A stretch of DNA of 64,000 nt from Austropuccinia psidii (GCA_023105745.1 JALGQZ010000009.1:6447937-6511936), one strand, 5' to 3'; counted from the stretch's first letter, positions 35,671 to 48,702 are shown. Notes: generated from the letters alone by a model not told the origin. Program-made: numbers and translations.

Positions 35671-35688
35671 TGGTGTCCCAACAGTGGC
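35671..35688 (+). other. Candidate primer-binding site
   Basis: TGGTGTCCCAACAGTGGC begins with the TGG expected for a site pairing with a tRNA ...CCA end, and sits two bases after a CCCACA LTR-like terminus. The primer tRNA cannot be named here. Confidence 0.5.
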
Positions 35689-36047
35689 TGACAGATAGGA
35701 ATATAATCAGAATACTTTCAGCTTGATCTTGAAAAAGAATAATAAAATAAATATATCTTTGAAAACTGGAATCAAATAATTTTACATATAAGAAGGAAAC
35801 ATCATCATATCCCCATTCATCATCAAAAGCCTCATCTGAATCATATCATTACTATCACCAATTAAAACAATTTACACCACCAGGACAGGAATCACAAGTA
35901 GATTCTAGATTACTGGTTTCCGCCCCAAAAACAAGGAAGAAGGAAGAGAAAAGGTTTAAAGAATTCTTTTTCAGCCTTATTCAATACTTCAAAATTAGAA
36001 ATCAGAAAGAAGGGAAATTTGAAGGAAGATCCTATAAAGTAGAAAGA

Positions 36048-38448
36048 ATGGAACAGTCAACATCAAAGTTACCACCTTTACCTGAAGATAATATTGAAGA
36101 ACAGTATGAGGAAGAGAGTGAAGAAGAAGATCAATCTGAAAATGCAAAAAATATTTCAAGTCAATTGCATATTCTTCTGAAAGGATCAAAGAAGAAGAAA
36201 GGTAAAAGAAGAGAATCAATATCATATACACCAGGAGCTAGTCCCAGTGAGCCTAGTTTACCTAGACATGTTAGACATGAAGAATCACCAATATCACCAA
36301 CACCTGGACCTAGAGCAACTTCTACTCCAGCAACAGAGCCAAGATCATCAAATGTTCCCAGAAAAGTTTTTGTTTCAACACCAACACATCCAAGTCCATT
36401 ATGTCAGGAAATTCCAAGGCAAGAAAGATCTGTAGTAAAAATAAAAGCAAGAAATTATAATCTTAATTTAAATGGAGAAGAAGTTGAAAAGTTTATTAAA
36501 AAGATTGAAAGGATAGCTCAAATAGAAGGTGAAAAAGAAGAAGATCTGGCAATGCAGATGGCCTTCTGGACAACAGATTCCAAAATTAGTGATGCAATAG
36601 AAGCTATGCCTGGTTATGAAGAAGGAAACTGGACACATCTCAAGAAAGATCTCATTACTAAGTGGGGAAGAGTGGAACCTGAGAGAAGATACAGAAAGGA
36701 TTCCCTTCTAAAATTATTCAATGATAACCAAGATAATGGAGGAATTAGTACTCTTTCACAGTATAATTATTTTATTGGAGAATATGAAACAATTATCACT
36801 TACCTTCTAAGATATAAATATATTCCCCAGGATAATATTTACCATGAAGATATTTTTGATTTTCTTCCTTCTGATGTCAAAGGAGCTATTAGAAAAGAGG
36901 ATGATTAAGGAAAATGTAATGGTTAGAGAAGAAGATGGAGGAAGTCTTATACCACCTATGAGGGTATTGAAAAACTATATTGAGAAAGAATTGGAAGCTA
37001 GAATATTAGTAACCAAAAGACTTTCTTCCCCACATAGGAAAGAAAGAGGTGACTATGGAGTGAAAGAAAGAAAAGTACAGTTCAAAGAAGAGTCATTTCC
37101 AGGAATGCAAGAAGCACTGAAGAAGATGAAAGATCTTACAAAATCCCTCAAAGGACAGCAGGAACCATTTAAAAAAGAAATATTGAAGGAAAAGGATGAT
37201 ATTAAACAGTTCAAGGATCAACTTAGTGGGCTAACAAGTCTTGCTACACCTCAGAAAGAAAACCCAATTCACTTTCAGACATCAAATCAGGAATTAAATC
37301 CAAAAGCTAATTAAATTCCAGCTTCATAAAGTCATTTCCCTTATATTCCAGCACAACAAGGACCTAGACCACAGTATAAGTGTACCTATTGTCTAAATGA
37401 TGGACATACTGTTTGCAGGTGTAGTGATTTAACAGAAGATATTGAAAAATGTATTGTACGTAAAACAGGAAGTTCTTTCTATTTTCCTAATTTTCAAACA
37501 GTCCCCATCAAAGGAGAACAGATACCAAGGGATCTAGTAAGACAGTCTGCAGCTGAACAAGAGGTTCTCACAAAGAAGTTTCTAGAAGAGAAAGATAAAA
37601 AATTACCAAAAGCTGAAGAACAAAAAAAAGAAGAAAAGTCAACAGCTGTAGTCTCAATGGAAGATTGGGGTGAATGGCAACCACCATGCATTTCTACTGG
37701 AATAGAGCCATCAAATATTAATTTTGGATTAAGACAGACTAAGCAAAGAATGGAAAGGGAAGAAAGAAATAAATCACAATCTCAAAATATTCCTGAAAAG
37801 TGGCCAGTACAATCCAAAGAGGTAATGAAAAAGAGATTTAGTTTTCCAGGTGGATATATTGAAGAGAAAAATACAAAGGAAGGTGAAAGAGTTATTATAC
37901 CTTCAAAATACAAGGAAGCTAAGGAGCCAAATATCATTAAAGAAACAGAACCTAAGCCAATTCAACAGCCAATTCTTGAAGTGATTGAAGAAAAAACACC
38001 TGTGAAGAAGCAAGAATCAGAAAAATTGTTTTCAAAGCTAACTCACAAAGATTCAACACCTAGAAAATCAGTAATAAAAGAAGAAGATGGAGATTCAATA
38101 ATTGAGAAGGTTATGAAGAAAGTTTTAGAGAAAAAGATTCATCTCACCTTAGAAAAAATATTGACAATTTTGCCCAGTTTTACAGACCAACTCGAGTTCT
38201 TATCTGAAAAAGAGAAGAAGTATCCAATTTCAATGAAGTCAATTAACAACCAAGAACAATTAGTAACTCCAGAAGAAGTGATTATTGATGAAAAAATGCA
38301 CTATGGTTGTCCCATAGGTATGATGGATGTAGCAATTGGTCAAGAAGGCTATAAACTGAAAGCATTGGTTGATACTGGTGCTGAGCTGAATATTATCCCA
38401 GAGATTGAGTATATTTTTTTTTTCAAAATTAAAAATGAGAGCCTTTAA
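36048..38448 (+). pseudogene. Gag-protease polyprotein of a gypsy-like element, frameshifted
   Basis: Starts at ATG 36048. There is an acidic N-terminus, a Pro/Ser/Thr-rich linker (about residues 55-115), and then a capsid-like helical domain to residue 286. Near 36895 one extra base shifts the frame; the second frame continues from there to 38448 with two in-frame stops after 37312. It contains a zinc knuckle CTYCLNDGHTVCRC (CX2CX4HX4C, 37390-37431), a long charged linker, and the retropepsin motif LVDTGAELNIIPE (about 38368-38406). A run of T residues at 38412-38421 breaks the frame again just after the catalytic motif. I recall proteins of this architecture as multicopy in Austropuccinia psidii. 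It is a broken copy. Confidence 0.75.
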
Positions 38449-39974
38449 TATGCATCTAAAAGGTATTGGAGGCCATAGTACAGCAGTTGTTGGACTTTCT
38501 GAAAATACTCTGTTAGTTCCACATCTGGTGAGGAGAGGAAGATTCACTTTTTTGTTTCCAGAGGTGCAATTCATATTGTAATTGGTAGGCCATTTTTAGC
38601 TGACAATGGAATTATACTTGAGCATTCTCAAGATCAAGGAGAAATATTGAGTTCTAGAGAATCAGATGGTAAAAGAATTTGTACTCCAATTTGCTCACCT
38701 GAAGCAAAAGGATGGCATTCAGTACCACCAAAAGGGATGGAATTATGTAACATGGTGAAAGATTCAGACTGGAAAGATGCAGATGAGGAGAATTCTAAAA
38801 TTAAACCCAGAGAGATATCAAATGTTGTCACTTCAAACGGCAGAAAAAATGTTAAGTTCTATATCCAAGAGGAATTGGATAATCAGAATCAGAGTAATAT
38901 TCCAAGTCAAGGTCAGAATCTATCAATTAAGTCAAACCCACCTAGTAAACTAAAAACCCTTTCCAAAAAATTGAAGTTTTCAAAACCAATCAAAGTCAAC
39001 CAAGAACAAAAAAACTAGAATCTACAGTGGTAAAAAAGGATAAATAATATCATAAAGTCAAGAGAATGTTAGTAAAGGCAGTTGAGAAAATTAAAAGGAA
39101 TAAAAAGGAGGTTATTAGCTTTGATTTCCAATTTAAAGGTGCTACACCAACTATATTAGAAGATAATGCTATACCTTTGAATGTGGATGAAGCTCAACCT
39201 GTTTCAATCAGATTGAAACCAACCCTTTATCAATCAAATGAACTGAAGGAACACAAACCTTATGAAGGAAAAAAAATCATATCACCTGAACCCACACCAA
39301 AATTGAACATAAGCTATATTAAAATGGAAGAAACATTCATTGGAAGTGCTAAAGGTGAGTCTTCTGAACAAGAAAATGAATTTTATGATAGCTTGAATCC
39401 TATTTCTCCTAGTTTTTCACCAGTATATGTAAGAGTAGGTTGGGAGGAATATCCTGTTATGGCAATAATGGATCCAAACTTGAACAGAAATATTATACCA
39501 ATGAAAATGGCTTTACACATTGGAATAAGTCCTAATAAAAGGAAATCAACAGGAAAGTTAGAAAATAAACTCACTAAAAGGTATATGAACAGAGTTCAAA
39601 TAGTACTACCTACAGATGAAACAATCTACATGTTATTCATGATTGAGGGGAATAAAAATCAGTTAATCTTAGGAAAAGAATTTTTCGATTGTTTTTCCTT
39701 GGTTCAGAAATTTAATAAGCTATTTGAAGAGAAAAAGAAGGATGAAAATTATCAGTTCAATGTCAATAGCTCCAAGCTAATGGAAACAAATTATGAAGAA
39801 TTATTAACAAAAGATGAAAGCAAAGATAATTTAATTATGGACTTAGCTGAAAATATGGGAGAATCCTGGACCAATATAGAAAATTTACCTGAAGAGAATG
39901 GTAGAGATAATCAGAATCAGCTCACAGAAGAGGAAAAAGAAATACTAGAATTATTCAATGGTTTTCAATTTTGA
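38449..39974 (+). pseudogene. Continuation: protease C-terminal half, linker and second protease-like domain
   Basis: 38550-39018 includes the retropepsin C-terminal motif (IGRPFLADNGIIL) and a conserved tail (RICTPICSPEAKGWHSVPP). The 302-residue frame 39066-39974 then contains a second retropepsin-like unit at residues about 118-213. YVRVGWEEYPVMAIMDPN is followed by RNIIPMKMA, then RVQIVLPTDETIY, and finally QLILGKEFFDCF. Asp-Pro-Asn replaces Asp-Thr/Ser-Gly, so this second unit should be catalytically dead. Frame changes near 39018-39066 separate the parts. Confidence 0.65.
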
Positions 39975-40410
39975 AGCTCAAACCTCAGAAGGAAAAGGTT
40001 TATCCCAAAATATGGAGGTAAATAATCCTGATTACTTTAATAAAAAATACACTTACCCTGAAGAAATCCCAAATATTCAATCCCATTCTCAAAATGATAC
40101 TAAAAATCATCCAATACCAATTCTTGAAGAAAAGAAAATTACTAGAAATAGAAGGGTCAAACAATTTACTAAAAATGGTCAAAAAGATAATTTTATATCT
40201 GTGAATAAGGTCAGTGTTAGCTTAAACTTAGATTTTAGTAACAAGACAAAAAGACCATATTTCTTCAAAAAGCTTCAATTGAACCTAGAAAAGGAGTTAA
40301 ATAGGTTTTTCAACAGTAAAATCAAAAGTAAAATGTCTTTTAGATTTGAAAGAAGAAATAAGTCAAGTAGAGGATCCAAATACAAATTTGGAGAAAGGGA
40401 ATCATGTTGA
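39958..40410 (+). pseudogene. C-terminal extension of the gag-protease polyprotein
   Basis: 150 residues overlapping the previous frame by 17 nt, Lys/Asn/Arg-rich, ending RGSKYKFGERESC. No RT, RNase H or integrase follows before 42.3 kb, so either pol has been lost or this element never carried it. No domain recognised. Confidence 0.45.
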
Positions 40411-41165
40411 AACTTTTTCTTAAAAATTGATCAACCATTTTCTATTCATTTTATTTAATTTTATTCAATTTATTTGGTCTATTTATTCAATGTTGTTTTA
40501 TTTCAATTATTTTTTTATTTTTTTCTTTCCTTATTTGACTTACCTTATAATTCTTTAGCTTAAATATTTATTTTTTTATTCAATTTTTTTTGCTTGCTCT
40601 GATCTGATTAATGGGAGGAGGCTTAAACCCAAGATATTAGAAAAACTAAATAATAATGATTATTATTATTTAAATTTCATTCCGTTTCAATAAAATAGCA
40701 CAAAAAAAAGATAAAATGAAAGAAAATAAAAGCAAAAAAAAGATAATGAATTCACTAGCTCTGCATAACTAAACTAAGAACTTTTTTCCCCATTAATTTA
40801 TTTTTATTTTTATTTTTTTGATTTTAAGCAATTTTTTTTGTAAGTGAGACATTCACATTTTTTTTGATTTAACAAGAACTTTCTTTGAGTAAAAAAAAAG
40901 AAAAAAAACAAGCAGAAAGCGCTTTTGGTTTACTAGGACTAGACCCCTATAAAATTACATCATAACAAGGGATGACTAGTGATAATTATTTGAATTGAAT
41001 TTAATATTGAAAAAACACATACTTTAATGTTTAGAAAAAATAGAATGGTGGAGTTTCTTGCTTCTTGGCCAATCTTATAGTGGCACTTTTTTTTAAATAT
41101 ATATATATATATAGTATATAAACAAATTCATAAATATATATATATATATATAAAGCAAAATAGAC
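40411..41165. other. AT-rich DNA without a gene
   Basis: Poly-T/poly-A rich. A purine tract GGGAGGAGG at 40612-40620 could be a polypurine tract for the preceding element, but no LTR follows it visibly. Confidence 0.45.
41096..41154. repeat. (AT)n microsatellite, two blocks
   Basis: AT dinucleotide runs at 41096-41113 and 41133-41153, separated by a short non-repeat stretch. Confidence 0.85.
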
Positions 41166-41631
41166 TTACTTGATCATGTGCCTGTACCAGTGAAAACATG
41201 ATTGCAACAAATTTCTGAATATTTTATGCTCCTGCTGAAAGGAAAAAACATTTGGTGTACAATTTACATAAAAATTCTGCATGTGCAAGTGCAGATCGTT
41301 CATTTTGCCATTGAAAAGGCAGAAATAATAGCTGAAATCAGCTCTTAGTGATTGAATTGAGGGAGGAGTAGTAATATTGTCCAAAAAAGGGTTGTTGCTG
41401 TCAGACTCTGGTGTGGTGGGTTTAGAGAGCTGGAGGCGAGCTTGGTGCAAGGCCAACATGGCCAACTAAAGGATTAATTGCAGTTGGATCTCCATGTTCG
41501 GGGTGGGTGTATAGATTAAAAGTAGGTAGACTGCAAGAAGGAATTGTAAAGCTATAATCAATCGAGTCAAGAGAGATAGTGACCTCTTGGTCACCATCAG
41601 CAATAGGTTGGATCTCTAATGTAAAAGGCAT
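41166..41631 (-). pseudogene. Gypsy gag N-terminal fragment, frameshifted
   Basis: From ATG 41631 (MPFTLEIQPIADGD...) one frame runs to 41422; a second frame picks up at about 41465 and runs to 41166. The second part has a capsid-type pattern: SYYFCLFNGKMNDLHLHMQ, then FYVNCTPNVFSFQQEHK and RNLLQSCFHWYRHM. It belongs to an element different from A, B and C. The stop at the end lies in ATCAAGTAAGTC, a strong 5' splice-site-like sequence, so the gene may originally have continued after an intron. Confidence 0.6.
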
Positions 41632-42330
41632 AGTAGTTTTGTTTCAATAATGATAATAAGAATTTTAAAAAAAAGAAAAGAAAAAAAGCAAACTAAAAAC
41701 ATCCTGGAATAGAATGACAACAGAAGAACAAATGGTAATGGGACAGTTTAAGGAACAATCAACTATTTATAAACCCACTTACCTTAACTTACATCATCAT
41801 CAGACAAAATTAAAAAAAGGGATCAGCACAATACAAGCAATAAAAAGAATAGCTCACCGCATATTTTTTTTAGTTCCCATATACAATTCATGAAATTAAC
41901 TGTAATTTGAGTTCTTCTTGCAACTCATAAAAAAAATTAGTTAATGAAATATATTAAAAAAAGAGGGTCATCAGGCGATAGAAATCAGGAAATGAACAAT
42001 ATGAGAAGAATAACTCACCCCCAAAAATCTAAAAGTTGGCAGTGCTGTGGGGATTGAGGAGTATGGTTTGGGTGGCATTGAGGTTACTGATGCCAGGTTG
42101 AAATTTTATCATATAGATAAATAATGAAAATATAAAATATTAATTAGAATATTCATAAAAAAATAAGAAAAAGAAAAGAAAAGAAAACTTGCTAGCATGC
42201 ATCAGTGGCATTGAAGATTGCTTACCAGCATTGAGAAGGAGTTAGAAGAGGACTACAATTAAAATTAAATGTATAAATAATGAAAAACTGTACATTACCT
42301 GTAAAAGCAAGCCACAGATGGCAGCAAAAG
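41632..42330 (-). other. Splice-site-rich leader of the gag fragment
   Basis: No open frame. On the minus strand there are consensus-like donors CAG|GTAATG (42297), CTG|GTAAGC (42225), GGG|GTGAGT (about 42018) and GCG|GTGAGC (about 41859). One pair frames a 27-nt exon-like block (42226-42252). Element A is inserted directly to the right, so the locus presumably continues at 52755. Confidence 0.35.
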
Positions 42331-44271
42331 TGTAAGGTTTGACTATGAAACAGTAAGTAAAAATTACTAATATTTTACTTATTGTACTATGAATGTCCTT
42401 ATAAATGCAATAAATAAGATGAAATTAATGATAATAATAAATAATTAATATAATTATTGCGTAAAATAATTATATTATTAAATAAATATAATAATATTTA
42501 TAAATAAATATATTAATATAAGATAATTAATATATTTAAAAGCACTTTATTATTGTTACCAACAAATAATAAAGGCATTAAAAATTGTTTTTAATTAATA
42601 AAAAACAATTAATAACAATAATATTACTAATGTTAAAGTTATAAATTAATAGAAATCCTATTTATATTAATTATATAATTATTAAAGTAATAATAGAGAA
42701 AAAATCATTATAATAAGAGAAATAACCTACTTTTAATGCTTAATATAATAATTTTGGATAATTTTATGCCTAAGAATGTAAATACAACTTATTTGAATTG
42801 TAGTTACAATAGAATTTAAGAGAAATTACAAATTTTCTTGGTTTTACGTGGAATTGAGGTTTTTTAAGAGAAATTTAAACAAAACAATTAAATAATTGCA
42901 ATAATCACATCAAAGATGATGATTATAATAAGATTACCTTTGGTCTTTAATAATATAAAATGTTTATATATAAAGAATAAAGAAATTACCTTTTTATTTA
43001 ATGATTTAATGTTTTATAAGCGTCTGAGGGGAAAACAGAGTAAAAAGAGCTCTATTTATAGTAAATACCTCCCTCCTAGAGTCCAAAAGGCTTCTAATAG
43101 ATGTGTACTGATTCTTTCAATTAGAATTGATCAGTATTCCAAGGTTTGGGGATGATTACATCATGATCAAACCATCTTACCTCATAATTACGCCATTATT
43201 TAGAGTTATCACTATAACTCTAAGTTTGATGACATCATAGGCTTGGCAGAAGCCTAAGCTTTGTGGATTTTATTAGTTTTAATCATATTCTAATAGTATT
43301 CACCAGTTCTATCACTTATATGACTGTTAAACTTGAAATAAGATTACAGTGAGTGATCTTAAATGATCAAATTTAAGCTTAAACTTTGATCATTAATAGC
43401 TTTTAAGTCATACACGCTACAGCTATTCTGAGAGTGTATTCTGAAAGCTTGGCATGTCCTCTTTAAACTTCCAAGAGAATTTTATTACATCATAAAAACT
43501 GTATTTTTGATGATTTTTCTTGTAACTCCTCTTTTCTGTTGAAATTTAATATTGTAAACTTCAAACGATGATTTCAAGGGGTTATACCTTGAATTTTGTA
43601 ATAATAAATACATAATTATTCACTAATGAACTAGTGAAATCCAACTGTCTACTTTTTTTTAAATTTGGACCACTTTCACAACAAAGTGGTCAACAGTTCT
43701 ATTGATTTTAGTCAATAATCCCTTACAGGTTTTAATCTTGTTTAAAGCTTGTGAAATAAAGTTCATTTATGTATTCCTACAGTAATTAGGGGGTGACTTC
43801 ATTTTTGGTTCATCACTCTATCATGTATATTTCAAAAGATATTAGCTAAAATCCTTGAATATATGCATTGACGAAAAGTGCATATATTCAGCTTAACTCC
43901 TTACGTATTGAATTTGGAGATTAGCTTCTTAATTGTTTTATGTGTGGATCTTCATGGAGAATCCAATGGTACCATTTATTTTACATTTTTTTTCATTAAT
44001 ATTTGAAATAATCAAGGATTTATGTTTTTTATAAGATATTATTACTTATAACTCATGAAATATTGACTTTACAGATATGCCATAAAAGTGTTATATGTGT
44101 ATTTTACCATGGGGAATCCAATGGTATAACTTATTCCATATGTTTATTCATTGGCCTTTAAGCTAAACCAATTGTTATGCCTATTTATGGCAATTTTGTA
44201 GTTTTAAGATAATTATTTTAAATATTTCTTATGACCTTTTTGGGTATGTGGTCATATCTCAAAGGTTCACA
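42331..44271 (-). repeat. 3' LTR of element A
   Basis: 1941 bp; on the minus strand it starts TGTGAACC and ends CCTTACA. Contains a TATA box at 43052-43060. Confidence 0.9.
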
Positions 44272-44283
44272 TTCCCTACCCCC
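44272..44283 (-). other. Polypurine tract of element A
   Basis: GGGGGTAGGGAA on the minus strand, immediately before the 3' LTR; primer for plus-strand synthesis. Confidence 0.75.
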
Positions 44284-44407
44284 AAAAAATATTGTACCAC
44301 AATCTGATATGTGTAATTAGGGTATCATCCACTGTCCTACCTCTTCAATAGACTTTGTTAGTCTTGAAGCTCAATAATGCTTAACCTTTCTATTATTTAG
44401 GTTTTCT

Positions 44408-46216
44408 TTAATGTCTGAACCTTCTTAGTAGTTTATCAGCATTTGTTATGTCTTTCTCAAGTAGCCATTCATCTACTTGAGTACAATTTCTATAGCTTAC
44501 AAGGTATTCTCTTTCTCTTTTGTTTCTTGTCCTTCTTTCTTTAAGGACTTTTACAATTTTCTTTTCTTCTACTTCTTCCAAGGGGGGAATTTCAAGTGGG
44601 GGTTTATTTGTTAGTGGAAATAGCTCCTTATCACTTGAGCTGTAAGGTTTTATCAGACTTACAGGGAAAGCTGGGTGTTTGTTCATTAATTCACCTGTGA
44701 GTTCCAATTGCCCAGTATTGGGTCCATGAAGTGCCTTTATCATAAATGGTCCTGCAAAGGAATCTTTCAATTTCTTTGGACCTTTTATGTTATTAAAATT
44801 AAGTGTTGATACTAGGACCAAGTCTCCTATTTTGAAGTCAGGTGGTTTATGACTTTTATCCCATCTTTCTTTTGCATATTTGAAAGAATCTTGCATACAT
44901 CTGTTTGCATGGTGTCTTGCTTTGTCAAGCATTATCTTAAAAATGCTTGCTGTTGGATGTATATCCACTAAGTCCTTTTTGAGGGTATCATAAGGAAGTC
45001 TTGGATTCCAACCTTTTTCTAGCATTGCTGGTGTTTTTCCAGTAGAAGAATGGATTGATGCTTTATATTCCAGTTCAAGAGCTGGTATTAGTGTACACCA
45101 ATCATGGGTAAAACCATCAGAATCTTTGAATTCTAGTCTATAAGCACAGAATCTTCTGATCATGTCCTCCAAGGTTTGTATCATTCTTTCTGCTAAACCA
45201 TCAGTTTGAGGATGGTAAGCTGTTGAGAATGATAATTTTGTCCCAAAAAAGTTATGGAGATTTGTCCATAATGCTGAAGTGAATTTTGGGTCTCTGTCAC
45301 TTATAATATTCTGGAATAAGCCTGTATGGCTAATGACTTTATTCCATATTATTATAGCTGTGTCCATAGCTGTGTCATCTTTGTGACATGGTAGGAACAT
45401 GGGAGTTTTGCTATACCTGTCAACTAATACTAGGCATGCATTATAGCTTCTGTCTCCTCCTGGAGGTAATGCTGTTACCCAATCCATATGAACTATTTCC
45501 CAAGGGGATTTTAGTTCTTGGATTTGGATCATTATTCCAAATTTCTTTCCTGTGGCCCTCGCAACATCTTTCTTCCAATTGGGCCACCAAGAGCAGGTTT
45601 TCACCCTTTCTAGTGTTCTGTCTTCTGAAAGATGTCCAGCTGCAACACTGTCATGACACTCATGTAAAATAGTGTTTATCAGGGTTCTATCTGTTAAGGC
45701 CATAACACATGTGTGTTTTTTTCTATGGTAAAGGATTCCATCAAGGAGGTGGAATCTTCCTTCATCATATGCCTTTTTCCATGTTTCATCTAATTTTGAT
45801 GAAAGTGATGGATCTTTGCAGTATTTCATTAGAAGTTGAGTTAAGATAGGGAAATTCTTGTCTATCTTATAGCTTTCTTTAACTTGGTTAAAGAATTCTG
45901 TGCCAATGTCTGTAACATATATTCCTTCTATATTGTGCTGTTCCTGTGGTACCCATGCTGGATTGTCAGGGGTATTTGCTAGAGCCCATCTGCTGAGACC
46001 ATTTGAATTCTTATGAATATTACCAGATTTATGAACAATAGTCATATTTCCTCTATATTCTTGGATAGCAATTTGCCATCTCAGCATATGTCTATTTTGA
46101 GTTTTCATATTTAATAGAGATTTTACAGCATTAAAGTCTGTAATCACATCAAATACTGTTCCATCCAAATAATAATGTAATTTGTCTAAAGCCCACACTA
46201 AACAGAGGCATTCCAT
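44408..46216 (-). pseudogene. RNase H end, integrase and chromodomain-like tail of element A
   Basis: 602 open residues. RNase H C-terminal part ([40 protein letters not shown]) leads to the integrase zinc finger, with His pair [16 protein letters not shown]. The following CxxC half is missing: KKDV joins directly to ARATGKKFG. The integrase core has DWVTALPPG (first Asp), [11 protein letters not shown] (second Asp) and [16 protein letters not shown] (Glu), all intact. The C-terminus ([19 protein letters not shown]... [19 protein letters not shown]) is chromodomain-like. Open throughout, but it cannot be translated with the broken upstream part. Confidence 0.8.
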
Positions 46217-47330
46217 TTGGCTTGCTCCATATCTTGCCTCTGTTGGCTTTATCTATCTTGAAATAAAACAAATTGGTCCTTCCACTGGTTTATCATTGAT
46301 AATTTGTGTCTGGTGTAGTGCAGCACCTAGTCCTTCTCCACAAGAATCAATGTAAAGTTTGAAGGGTAGTTTCCAATCTGGCATTAGAAGAAATGGGGCA
46401 TTTGCTAAGGAATTTTTTCAATTCTTCATATGCCTTGACTATTTATTCTGTCATTTCATAGACTGTTTGTTGATCACATAGCTTATACAAGGATTTGTAA
46501 ATTTTTGCAAAGTCCTTTATATACTGTCTATAGTAACCAGCAAATCCTAGAAATAATTTCATTTCTTTTTTGGTTTGAGGCATTGGCTTAAGTAGTAATG
46601 CTGCTACTTTATTCTTGTCTATGCCTAGACTAAGTCCATATACAACATGTCCTAGTGCTTTTAGTTCACTATATGCAAAGTGACACTTTTTCAAGGAAAT
46701 TTTCATATTTACTTGCACTTTTTTTTGAAATACCCTTTCTAGTCTTGTAAGGTGACTTTCCCAAGTTTCTGAGAAAACTATGATATCATTAATATAGATA
46801 ATTAACCATCCTTCTGATAATTCTTCAGGAAATATGGTATTCATCATCCTTTGATAATGGGAAGGTCCATTTTTTATGCCAAATGGCATTCTTAAGTATT
46901 CAAAAATCCCACAGTGGACTATTATCCTCAGTAGTTTCTTGGCATTGTCTGTTAAGACATTTTGATGAAAACCCTTTAAGGCATCCATGGCTGTAATGAA
47001 CTTAGCTTGTGACAATTGTGTCAATGTCTCATGGATTCTGGGTATTGGATATCTGTCTGGAATGGTATAGGTGTTCAGGGCTCTGAAGTCTCCTACAATT
47101 CTTGATTTTCAATTATGCCAAGTTATAATTACAGGTGTGGTAACCTCTACATGTTCATTATGTCCTACCTTTCTTAATAATCCAAGGTCCATTAATTCTC
47201 TAATGTGTACCTCCAAGGCTTCTCTAGGCCTTGGACTAGCTGGGTATGCAGGTCTCCTTAGTAAATGTGGGTAAGGCTTTTCCACATTAAGAATTATATC
47301 CACTTCATGCCCAATTATGGCACCTAGTGG
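46217..47330 (-). pseudogene. Reverse transcriptase of element A
   Basis: PYPHLLRRPAYPASPR... and VEVTTPVIITWHN are followed by a stop where Gly is expected. 46443-47024 then covers the RT core: [32 protein letters not shown], and [15 protein letters not shown], in which the YIDD catalytic box has Asp to Asn. Motifs after [16 protein letters not shown] lead into a frameshifted stretch and a TAG at about 46232. The enzyme must be inactive. Confidence 0.8.
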
Positions 47331-48701
47331 TTATTTGTCAGTTTCAAAGGCATTTTTGTACTTAAATAAGAGGCCAATCAATTTTTCTTTCATTTTTTCT
47401 GTTAATTCTTGATTGAATTCTGCCTCTTTGAGTTGTTCAGATATAAAAAGTAACTTTTCTGGAATTTTCTCTTGCTTCTTAATAACTGTGATTTGGTTTT
47501 TGTTATTTAAGAAGCCAAACTTTTGTCTTTTGTTGTCTCCTATGGTAAAATATCTATCTTTTTGGTTAGAGATATCTATACCATAAATTGATAAGTAGTC
47601 ATTTCCAAGTATTAAGTGATTACTAGTACAGTTGTCCATTACTACAAACTCTACTTTAATTCTGACACATTGTGAGGGGTGAGGAAAAATTAGTGTTAAA
47701 TCAATTATTCCAAGGGGCTTCATGCTCTCACTTGCACTACTAAATTTGTGACCTTGTATTGGCATAAGTTCTTCTTGCCAGTCTAGGACAATGGTTTTTA
47801 AATAAATTTTTACAACACAGGTGCAATATGCTCCTGTATCCAAGTTCACTTCTTCTTCTTGCATATCAACCATAACAATACTTATACTTGATTTTCCAGC
47901 TGTATATCCCATTCCTTTTGCAGGTTTGGTTCTGTACATTTTGGCATCTTGTATATTTGTCAGGTTTGTGTCAGATGTTCCAACTTGTGGTAAGTTTGAG
48001 TTAACATCTAGTACTTCATAAATTATATCAATATTATTAATTTGTGAATTAATTATATTAATTTCATCACTTTCAGAACTTTCTGACTCTTCTGTTTGTT
48101 TTTCAGAGTCAGATTCCTCCTCTCTGTCATTGTGGTTATCTGTTTCCACAATTTCATTAATCTTTGGCTTTTTGAGTAAATTATTGGCTAAGTGTCCAAT
48201 ACCTACACATTTGTGGCATTTTCTTTGCTCATTATTGTTTGATGTATTGGGCTTGAAAGCTTCTTTTGATTTATCTTTTTTTATAAATGGTTTATTTGGA
48301 CTTTTAATGTACAATTTCTTCCAAGTTCTGCCAATTTTTTTTCTTGTCACTATGTCCTCCAGTGCATTGATATACTCTTCTGTGGAGAATGGTTCTATAC
48401 ACCTGCTTCTTAGGGCATGTTCCAGCTCTCCTCCACATTTCTTAAGTATTTTCATGTGCACCATTTTTTGTGACATTTCTGGGTACAATGCATTGAGTCT
48501 TTCAACTTGTTTTAAGAACCAAGTTAAAGGTTTGTCTTTGTCTGGGTCAAAGAAAGAATTTTCAAATGCATTTTCTATCTTGTACCTCCAGGCATCATTA
48601 GCCCACTTGGTGATTATTTCTTGTTTCCACCAAGACCAGGTATTTTTGCCATTTGTTTGCCTTATTCCATAATACCATCTTTTTGCAGATTTTCCAAACA
48701 A
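47331..48701 (-). pseudogene. Capsid, zinc knuckle and protease of element A
   Basis: 456 residues. Capsid C-terminal part (AKRWYYGIRQTNGKNTWSWW... PDKDKPLTWFLKQVERLNALYPEM) is followed by a zinc knuckle, CHKCVGIGHLANNLL, whose final Cys is Leu. An acidic linker follows, then the protease motif NLDTGAYCT and the later LILGNDYLSIYGIDI (equivalent to ILG). It ends at a stop (47331) just before PLGAIIGHEV, the RT approach. Confidence 0.8.
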
Positions 48702-48702
48702 T

